Positions 21,901 to 27,119 of a DNA stretch of 27,119 nucleotides are shown here, one piece after another. Source of the stretch: a virus. Under the pieces are notes generated by a model. That model searched no databases and was not told where the DNA came from. It saw only the letters and a program-made list of their open reading frames with translations. A program made the translations under genes and the position numbers. Location: positions 1-27,119 of the IMG/VR virus record IMGVR_UViG_3300047379_000201, one strand, 5' to 3'. Each line of letters opens with the position of its first letter. Within the stretch, counting starts at the first letter, position 1.

Positions 21901-23524
21901 AAGTTAATCGACAAGCAATGCCTGTTTCCCCAGAGTAGCGATTCTTGAGAACTCTAACAATTGTATCAGAGTGTTTAGTTTCACTCTGTTGATTTCTTTC
22001 GAGTCCAATAACTGCATCGCTAAGTTGAGCGATTGCCGCACTTCCTCTAAGTTGTCCGAGTGTAACACGTGCACCTTCTTCATGGTTTTGATCGGATGAT
22101 CCTCGTTTTAAATGTGAAACTAAAAATAATACGATACCAGTACGCTCAACAAGTGAACGTAAGCGTGTCATTGTTTGATCTATCATCCTACGTTCATCAC
22201 CATCAAGTCCACTCATAAGAATGGATAGGTGATCAAGGAAGATGATCTTACAATCAAGTCCTGAGGCTAGGTATTCAATCCTGTTATAAATGATATCAGG
22301 ATCAAAACTACCAAAGCCATCGAAAAGATAAAGGTTCCACTTATTAATACTGGAATCAAACGCTTTTGTAAGAGTGTCATGACTATGTTCTCCTAGTGTT
22401 AGGTTGTTACCTACAGCAGCAGACATCAAACCTAAAGCTGTACGGCGGTTTGACTCTTCAAGTGCCAAGTATCCAACCCGTTCTCCGTTCGATAACAAGT
22501 GAGCAGCCAAGTCTCGACACACGGACGACTTGCCTTGGCCTGATCCTGAAGTAATTGTGACAAGCTCTCCGCGCCTAATCCCGTGAAGCTTTGACTGTAA
22601 TCCTTGAAATGGGTAGTCATAATCTGCTGGTGGTTGTGGTGTGGTAACTAATTCAAGTAAAGATTTAGCATCTACAATACCATCTGGTCTAAATACCTTA
22701 CGTTTAAAGAATGCATCATCGATAGCCTTGTTATCGCTAGCTTGTAAGGCTTCTGAGAGGTCCTTGTAAGCCTCTAGACGGGCGATGTAAGCCTTGCCAG
22801 GTGGTAATACACTTGCAGCTTCCTCAGCAGCCTTCTGGCCTGGTTCATCTGCATCGAACCAAAGTACGATCTCGCTGTAACCTTGAAGGAACTCCAGGTT
22901 CTTTTGGATTGCTTTCTTGGCTCCTGCTGCACCACTGGGTAATGATACTACAGGCCAAGTTGGGTATAGCTCTGCATAAGACACACAATCTAACTCACCT
23001 TCTGTGATGATTATACGCTTACCACTACTTCCCCATAAATGTTGACCAAAGAATGTACCAGGTGTTTCTCCTTCGTAAGTAAATTGTTTGTCTTTAGTTT
23101 TTATCTTAGCACCTTTTACAATGCCAGATGGATCATGATAGTAAAACCTTAGCTTATCTCCATCACGATATACCTTAAATTTCTCACAAGTCTTCTGGCT
23201 GATCTTGCGTTTCTGCAACCGTTCGGCTGAGCCTTTGATTTGCACAATAGAATTAGTGTGAATGTGTGTTGTTATTTCTTGTCCATCAGTGTAAGTATGA
23301 CATACAAAACAATAGCCATGGCCATCTGTATAAATACTATTACCATCAGATGAGCCACAACTATCGCAGGGTGCATGTCTTACAAACTCAGAGGAGCCAG
23401 TCGATTGGGATATTGTGGAATGATGTCCACGGTATGTTATGTTTGTCACACCATTTAGCGTATGTCGTCTTTGATCCTTTACTAATTTTATTATATGGTG
23501 CTTGAAAGACCATACGTAAATCAA
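21830..23524 (-). CDS. gp4: Primase-helicase, gp4-like
   Basis: The 564-aa open frame is a complete T7 gp4-type bifunctional enzyme. A Zn ribbon has Cys53, Cys56, Cys72 and Cys75. The Toprim primase domain shows Glu176 (IITEGELDC) and Asp223/Asp225 (LWFDADEPG). The DnaB-type helicase has Walker A (GSGQGKS, 327-333), Walker B Asp431 (KIIFLDHLS), His471 and an arginine-finger region RVLKNRYSGETG. The C-terminus is acidic and ends in Phe (ENFDPSTDF), as T7 gp4 does where the last Phe contacts the polymerase. The start is uncertain: from 23524 the gene overlaps endonuclease I by 137 bases; a GTG at 23449 is the only later start before the Zn ribbon. Confidence 0.95.
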   Translation of the reverse strand: MIYVWSFKHHIIKLVKDQRRHTLNGVTNITYRGHHSTISQSTGSSEFVRHAPCDSCGSSDGNSIYTDGHGYCFVCHTYTDGQEITTHIHTNSIVQIKGSAERLQKRKISQKTCEKFKVYRDGDKLRFYYHDPSGIVKGAKIKTKDKQFTYEGETPGTFFGQHLWGSSGKRIIITEGELDCVSYAELYPTWPVVSLPSGAAGAKKAIQKNLEFLQGYSEIVLWFDADEPGQKAAEEAASVLPPGKAYIARLEAYKDLSEALQASDNKAIDDAFFKRKVFRPDGIVDAKSLLELVTTPQPPADYDYPFQGLQSKLHGIRRGELVTITSGSGQGKSSVCRDLAAHLLSNGERVGYLALEESNRRTALGLMSAAVGNNLTLGEHSHDTLTKAFDSSINKWNLYLFDGFGSFDPDIIYNRIEYLASGLDCKIIFLDHLSILMSGLDGDERRMIDQTMTRLRSLVERTGIVLFLVSHLKRGSSDQNHEEGARVTLGQLRGSAAIAQLSDAVIGLERNQQSETKHSDTIVRVLKNRYSGETGIACRLTYDLSTCKFNETTAPENFDPSTDF

Positions 23525-23741
23525 GTTCAGGGTGTTGTTCTTTTACGTTCTTGATCTTACGTCTGTCTTCAGCTTCCCAATAACCTTTACATTCTAAATA
23601 TATCCCGTTGGGTAATAGAAAATCAGGAGTGTAGATATGCTGGATGATATATGGAACCTTAGTAGATTCATATTCATATTTTACACCCAGCTCACACATA
23701 AGATCAGCAACTCTTTCTTCAAGTCCTGATCGAAATGCCAT
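23388..23741 (-). CDS. gp3: Endonuclease I (Holliday junction resolvase), gp3-like
   Basis: This 117-aa protein is a close match to T7 endonuclease I. It has AFRSGLEERV (Glu8, T7 Glu20), YTPDFLLPNGIYLECKGYWE (Asp40, Glu50, Lys52; T7 Asp55, Glu65, Lys67), EQHPELDLRMVF and KGSKTTYAKWCDKHNIPW. All catalytic residues are present. It cuts branched DNA and host DNA. Compared with T7 it lacks the first 12 residues and the basic C-terminal tail. The ATG overlaps the SSB stop by one base (TAATG). Confidence 0.97.
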   Translation of the reverse strand: MAFRSGLEERVADLMCELGVKYEYESTKVPYIIQHIYTPDFLLPNGIYLECKGYWEAEDRRKIKNVKEQHPELDLRMVFQAPYNKISKGSKTTYAKWCDKHNIPWTSFHNIPIDWLL

Positions 23742-24304
23742 TAGAAGTCATCCTCTTCAGTTTCAGAAGGCGTTACATTAGGCTCATCAGCTTTGAACCC
23801 TTCAGTCTTACCAAATAGTGCTGCAACGTTCTCAGCAGACATATCACCAGTGTCTACACCAGCTGATGTATTGAGAGACACCAGTTGTACACCAACCAAT
23901 TTAAGGCTTGTTCCATACGTAACTCCATCACGGAGGATGTAGGGTTTTTGGTAGAACGCAAGCTTAACACGACTACCAGCATACAAAGGTGTATTCTCAT
24001 CATCGATAACTGTCCCTTCAGTATCGACAACAGGTGGACGAGATTCTTCATTCCAAGAGAACTTAACTTTGTATTGTCCTTCAGTAACTTCTTCCCAAGG
24101 TTCAGGCTTAAGAGTAGAACGCTTAGGGTTCTTCAGTTTAGCTTCTGCCCACTTAAGGGATTGAACACGATCATCTTCTAGTACATCAACCATTGATTGA
24201 TCAACTAGAGCAGCAAGAGAATAACCAAACTTACTTGGTTTCAGTACAGCTTGATAACCTTCAAGGACTACAGGCTGTGCGGTTTTGTGGATTTGACGTG
24301 GCAT
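23741..24304 (-). CDS. gp2.5: Single-stranded DNA-binding protein, gp2.5-like
   Basis: The 187-aa protein is identified by position (between RNA polymerase and endonuclease I), size (T7 gp2.5 is 232 aa) and organisation. A beta-rich OB-like body (KVKFSWNEESRPPVVD, SRVKLAFYQKPYILRDGVTYGTSLKLVGVQLVSL) leads to an acidic tail ending SETEEDDF. The terminal Phe after acidic residues is the T7 gp2.5 feature that binds polymerase and helicase. It coats ssDNA and coordinates the replisome. The ATG directly follows the RNA polymerase stop. Confidence 0.92.
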   Translation of the reverse strand: MPRQIHKTAQPVVLEGYQAVLKPSKFGYSLAALVDQSMVDVLEDDRVQSLKWAEAKLKNPKRSTLKPEPWEEVTEGQYKVKFSWNEESRPPVVDTEGTVIDDENTPLYAGSRVKLAFYQKPYILRDGVTYGTSLKLVGVQLVSLNTSAGVDTGDMSAENVAALFGKTEGFKADEPNVTPSETEEDDF

Positions 24305-26674
24305 TTAACAGAAAAAATAAGTGGAATCAATTACGGAGCTAGGTTCTAGATCTCCGATAATCGGTGGATCAGACTCTGCTCCTATTTGGTTAGCAAAGTC
24401 TTGCAAGTAATTGTGTTCGGCAAAGAGGTGCATATATGTCTCTCGTACAATTGTACTGAGAGTAGACATGTCGGTAGCACGACACAATACAGAATCATGA
24501 ATGAGAGCGATCGGTGCATTGAAAGCCAATGCGCTGAAGTGGAGAAGGGAAGCATCAAGTGAATGAATTAAGTTAGGTGCTGTTGCATTCTTGTGATGTT
24601 GTTTGTCAACCTTGTCACTATCTTGTGTAGCAACTTCTAACTCACAACGACCAAGCAGTTGTAATTTAACTGTTACAACTTCTTTTTTCATAAGTTTTTG
24701 ATTAACAACAAAACCTGATGGTGTAGACCAAGTTAGTTCTGTTTTACCCATGTCGATTGCTTTAGCAACCTCCTTTTCAATCCAACTCATGACAGCCATA
24801 GGACCAGGTACGACCTCATCCATAGCATCTCTAACAGCGATGACAGTTTTTGTTAAGTCATCTTTATCAATCTCAATACCTTTTTCAAGTAGTGCGTCCT
24901 TGATGTATCCACGATTAGAGAAAGGTTTTGCATTGTAAGGTACGGTCATTACAACACGTTTGACTACCTTTCTATCCATATGATTACGAATAGAACTAGG
25001 GCAGAAAGGAGTAGCAGTACGAGCGACGACAGCATAAGCATCCTGTGGTTTATCAGACGGTAATACGTTAACAAGACTAGCAGTATTCTTATCTTTAGCA
25101 AGACCTGCTAGTATCTGTAACCCGCTACAAGTAGCATCTGTAGCTACAGGCAAGCTTGTAAAATGACGATCACACTTAAGCACACAATGATAATACTCAT
25201 CACATGCTGCAAGAAATTGCCATGGCTCATCAGCTGCTTCCCAGTCGTGAATGTGTAAGATAGGATCACTAGCGACACAAGTTATAAGATGAGTATTATT
25301 CTTTACCCAATCTAATCTTTCTTGCATCGTAGCTTTATCTAGACCATAAGTAGTAGCTACTTGAAAGGCTAACCAGTCTTCAGCTTCAGGAGTTATGTAA
25401 GCTGGTTCAGCAAAAGACAATAAACTTTTTCCAAAGTCTGTGTCTTGTGGTGTTAAGAATGCAGGGATTGGGTAAGCTCTACCTCTGTAATCAAAAGACC
25501 AAGGAATAAAGAATTTATCTTTACCTTTAAATCTTTGTACAGCTTCCATTGTCATTCTTGTTCTACATGACTTCTTAAACTCTTGTGCTTGTAGATTGTA
25601 AACAGCAGCAGCTTGTCTATTATAACTATGACGAGCTTCTTTATTAGTTGCTATGTCTACAGGTTTAGGAGGTAAGTCATGATGAATAATAGGGAGAAAC
25701 TTACCGACAGCTCGTTCCAATCTATCTAGTTCTTCCGCTACACCCACAGTAAAGGGGTTTAGACGGTAAGCAACCTTTTGAATTCGGTTCAAGAACTCAA
25801 TAGGTCTCTCTCCCTGTATACATCCGCCCGTACCACGTCGCACCATATCATGGCCTCGCATCACCTCATTTAGGATGTAACCGCCACATTTTTCATGTGT
25901 CCAGTCATTAGGTTCGATGAGCATTGGCCAAGCAAGTGGACTGAATAATTCAGCATCACGCATTACTGCGTCCTTGATCTCAAGGAATTCTGGAGTTGGT
26001 ACAACATAGTGGACACGTTTGCGTCCTTCTTGTTGCATGTCTTTTGTGAACCACCCGCTGCTTTGCATGATGCAGTCAAGTAACCAACCTCCAAGTTTAA
26101 TACGATTAGCTCTGCCCCATGTTTGCCATTGTTTAACGTCATAGCGATTCATTAAAGTACGGATCACAACTATTTTTTGTTGTGTACCCATTGAACGGTG
26201 CCAATAGTTTTCTTTTAGTGTATGCAGTAAGCCTGGTGCGTGTGTTTCGTAGTGTCTCATTTGACATTCTTGCTCAACAGCAAGACCAATAGAATCACAC
26301 ACATTTACTGCTTGATTGCTTTTGTCTTTATATGAAAAGACTTTATCAAACGTTAGTTTAACAGCTAAAGCAGCAGCAGCCAAAGGTTCAACATCAGCAA
26401 GATACTTTTGTATTTCTTTGAATGATTTACCTGCTCCACCTTTAGTTAGTCTAGTCCTAGTGCCTTCAATACGTGCCACCACAAGAGGCAACAAGGTATC
26501 AATAGAAGCAGCTCCGTATACAGTAGCAGACGCATAAGATTTGTTCTCTAAATCGTAGGTGTTCTTATGTAGACGATTGAGACCTTGTGCAATGGCATCA
26601 CGCTCAAGTTGGATCTGTTCGTCGATCTGTGCTGGTGTCGGCAAATAAGTCCTCCGTGTCAGGTACTGACGCAC
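24305..26674 (-). CDS. gp1: Phage RNA polymerase, single-subunit T7-type
   Basis: This 789-aa enzyme transcribes phage genes from its own promoters. Key elements are KFFIPWSFDYRGRAYP; Asp513 (VATDATCSGLQILAGL, T7 Asp537); the O-helix with Arg568, Lys572 and Tyr580 (DRKVVKRVVMTVPYNAK; T7 Arg627, Lys631, Tyr639); the region equivalent to the T7 specificity loop at about 648-699; APNLIHSLDASLLH; and Asp727 (IALIHDSV, T7 Asp812). The end is a short hydrophobic DSTYFFC. It is about 94 residues shorter than T7 RNAP, mostly N-terminal. Its first 71 bases overlap the frame of the upstream small gene. Confidence 0.97.
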   Translation of the reverse strand: MRQYLTRRTYLPTPAQIDEQIQLERDAIAQGLNRLHKNTYDLENKSYASATVYGAASIDTLLPLVVARIEGTRTRLTKGGAGKSFKEIQKYLADVEPLAAAALAVKLTFDKVFSYKDKSNQAVNVCDSIGLAVEQECQMRHYETHAPGLLHTLKENYWHRSMGTQQKIVVIRTLMNRYDVKQWQTWGRANRIKLGGWLLDCIMQSSGWFTKDMQQEGRKRVHYVVPTPEFLEIKDAVMRDAELFSPLAWPMLIEPNDWTHEKCGGYILNEVMRGHDMVRRGTGGCIQGERPIEFLNRIQKVAYRLNPFTVGVAEELDRLERAVGKFLPIIHHDLPPKPVDIATNKEARHSYNRQAAAVYNLQAQEFKKSCRTRMTMEAVQRFKGKDKFFIPWSFDYRGRAYPIPAFLTPQDTDFGKSLLSFAEPAYITPEAEDWLAFQVATTYGLDKATMQERLDWVKNNTHLITCVASDPILHIHDWEAADEPWQFLAACDEYYHCVLKCDRHFTSLPVATDATCSGLQILAGLAKDKNTASLVNVLPSDKPQDAYAVVARTATPFCPSSIRNHMDRKVVKRVVMTVPYNAKPFSNRGYIKDALLEKGIEIDKDDLTKTVIAVRDAMDEVVPGPMAVMSWIEKEVAKAIDMGKTELTWSTPSGFVVNQKLMKKEVVTVKLQLLGRCELEVATQDSDKVDKQHHKNATAPNLIHSLDASLLHFSALAFNAPIALIHDSVLCRATDMSTLSTIVRETYMHLFAEHNYLQDFANQIGAESDPPIIGDLEPSSVIDSTYFFC

Positions 26675-26768
26675 CTGTAATTGCGTCCTTGATGAATGTG
26701 TAGCATTGAGCTAGCTCAGGATAGTCCTCACTAAACTCTTCGAACTGTTCAATTGTAATCAAGCTCAT
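26604..26768 (-). CDS. Unknown small acidic protein (54 aa)
   Basis: I place the start at the ATG at 26768 (MSLITIEQFEEFSEDYPELA), since the open frame upstream of it is less protein-like and overlaps the previous gene further. The product is acidic with an amphipathic helix (QFEEFSEDYPELAQCYTFIKDAI) and a Thr/Asp-rich tail. It overlaps the previous gene by 20 bases and the RNA polymerase start by 71. Small acidic proteins beside phage RNAP genes may inhibit host enzymes, but nothing here proves that. Confidence 0.6.
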   Translation of the reverse strand: MSLITIEQFEEFSEDYPELAQCYTFIKDAITGASVPDTEDLFADTSTDRRTDPT

Positions 26769-27066
26769 CTTGTTTGTATGTAATAAAGTGTAGTTGATCT
26801 TCAGTGCAGATAACAAATTCGTTGCCTGTTTTCATTAGCTTTTCGATTTTGTTATCAGCAGCATGTGACTTCTGATAAGTGTATTCTTTTACCTTACCTT
26901 TAGCTGTTGTTTCACGTATGATACAGCATATTGAACTAGGTAACTCCCAACCACTAAGTTTCCAATCAGCAAACTCTTCAAAGGTTGGTGCATAAATGAA
27001 CTCATCAGGAATCTCTTTCCATTGTTTCCAATTGTTTGGATAATAAGGTTTTTTACCACTCATCAT
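26749..27066 (-). CDS. Unknown protein (105 aa)
   Basis: The start is one of two adjacent ATGs (27066 or 27063). The N-terminus SGKKPYYPNNWKQWKEIPDE and FEEFADWKLSGWELPSSICC look well folded, followed by an IIRETTAKGKVKEYTYQ beta-hairpin-like part and a Lys-rich helix. The pattern recurs, in my recollection, as an unnamed protein of marine cyanophages. It overlaps the previous gene's end by 14 bases. Position upstream of RNA polymerase suggests an early, takeover-phase gene. Confidence 0.72.
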   Translation of the reverse strand: MMSGKKPYYPNNWKQWKEIPDEFIYAPTFEEFADWKLSGWELPSSICCIIRETTAKGKVKEYTYQKSHAADNKIEKLMKTGNEFVICTEDQLHFITYKQDELDYN

Positions 27067-27119
27067 TGTCTAAATAAACATCCTTTAAATACTCAGAACC
27101 ACCGGACAACTCAGCTGCT
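27053..27119 (-). CDS. C-terminal fragment of an upstream gene
   Basis: The last 21 codons of a gene entering from the right edge are visible: AAELSGGSEYLKDVYLDNDE then W and TAA at 27055-27053. The acidic tail overlaps the start of the 105-aa gene by 14 bases, the packing style of the whole region. Too little remains to identify it. Confidence 0.5.
   Translation of the reverse strand, partial: AAELSGGSEYLKDVYLDNDEW

Noticed and set aside
25900-25930. GGTTCGA, tRNA T-loop-like sequence
   Set aside because: It falls within RNA polymerase coding sequence and no acceptor, D or anticodon stems can be built around it.
26660-26676. CGCACCTGTAA on the plus strand resembling the Syn5-type promoter core
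   Set aside because: It points against all genes and lies in the RNA polymerase start region; likely chance.
1-27119. CRISPR arrays, insertion sequences, integrase or attachment sites
   Set aside because: No regularly spaced repeats, transposase or recombinase motifs were seen; the window is a continuous lytic-phage gene string.

Overview
The window is a contiguous 27 kb piece of a T7-like podovirus (Autographiviridae type) that almost certainly infects a marine picocyanobacterium. Every gene I can support lies on the minus strand, so the phage reads from high to low coordinates in canonical T7 order: RNA polymerase, ssDNA-binding protein, endonuclease I, primase-helicase, DNA polymerase, 5'-3' exonuclease, then portal, scaffold, capsid, tail tubes A and B, and the internal core proteins (gp14, gp15, gp16). 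Host clues are a high-light-inducible (Hli) protein, an NblA-like phycobilisome-degradation protein (which points to a phycobilisome-bearing Synechococcus rather than Prochlorococcus), a class I ribonucleotide reductase pair, a MazG-like pyrophosphohydrolase, and a cyanobacterial-type glutamine riboswitch. I see no psbA, integrase or tRNA in the window.

Right part (27119 to about 18300), takeover and DNA metabolism: the tail of an unknown gene, two small unknown genes, the phage RNA polymerase, SSB, endonuclease I, primase-helicase, a small unknown, DNA polymerase split into separate exonuclease and polymerase ORFs in different frames, a 42-aa basic protein, a 5'-3' exonuclease, an NblA-like protein, a DUF3310 protein and a MazG-like protein. 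Genes are packed with TAATG or ATGA junctions and several long overlaps.

Middle (18300 to 11500), nucleotide supply and capsid building: RNR large and small subunits, a small unknown, a coiled-coil protein, portal, scaffold, Hli, three small basic proteins (14, 86 and 49 aa), a lysozyme-like protein and a signal-peptide protein. A 350-bp non-coding stretch (11515-11864) follows. It holds the most striking object in the window: a Downstream-peptide-type glutamine riboswitch with P1, P2, P3 and a 7-bp pseudoknot, followed by a Shine-Dalgarno and a 15-codon ORF, then hairpins, then the major capsid gene. A sequence resembling the recalled Syn5 phage RNA polymerase promoter ends 4 bases before the outer stem of the riboswitch.

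Left part (11514 to 1), virion: capsid protein followed by a textbook UUCG terminator (the place of T7 T-phi), tail tube A carrying an inserted beta-type domain, tail tube B, gp14-like, gp15-like with a C-terminal peptidoglycan-hydrolase domain, and the first 878 codons of a gp16-like protein that runs off the window.

Together this describes a lytic phage that recycles host nucleotides (exonuclease, RNR, MazG), handles host light harvesting (Hli, NblA-like), and may read nitrogen status through a glutamine-sensing RNA placed at the head of its capsid transcript. All assignments come from motif recognition by eye; no database search was run.
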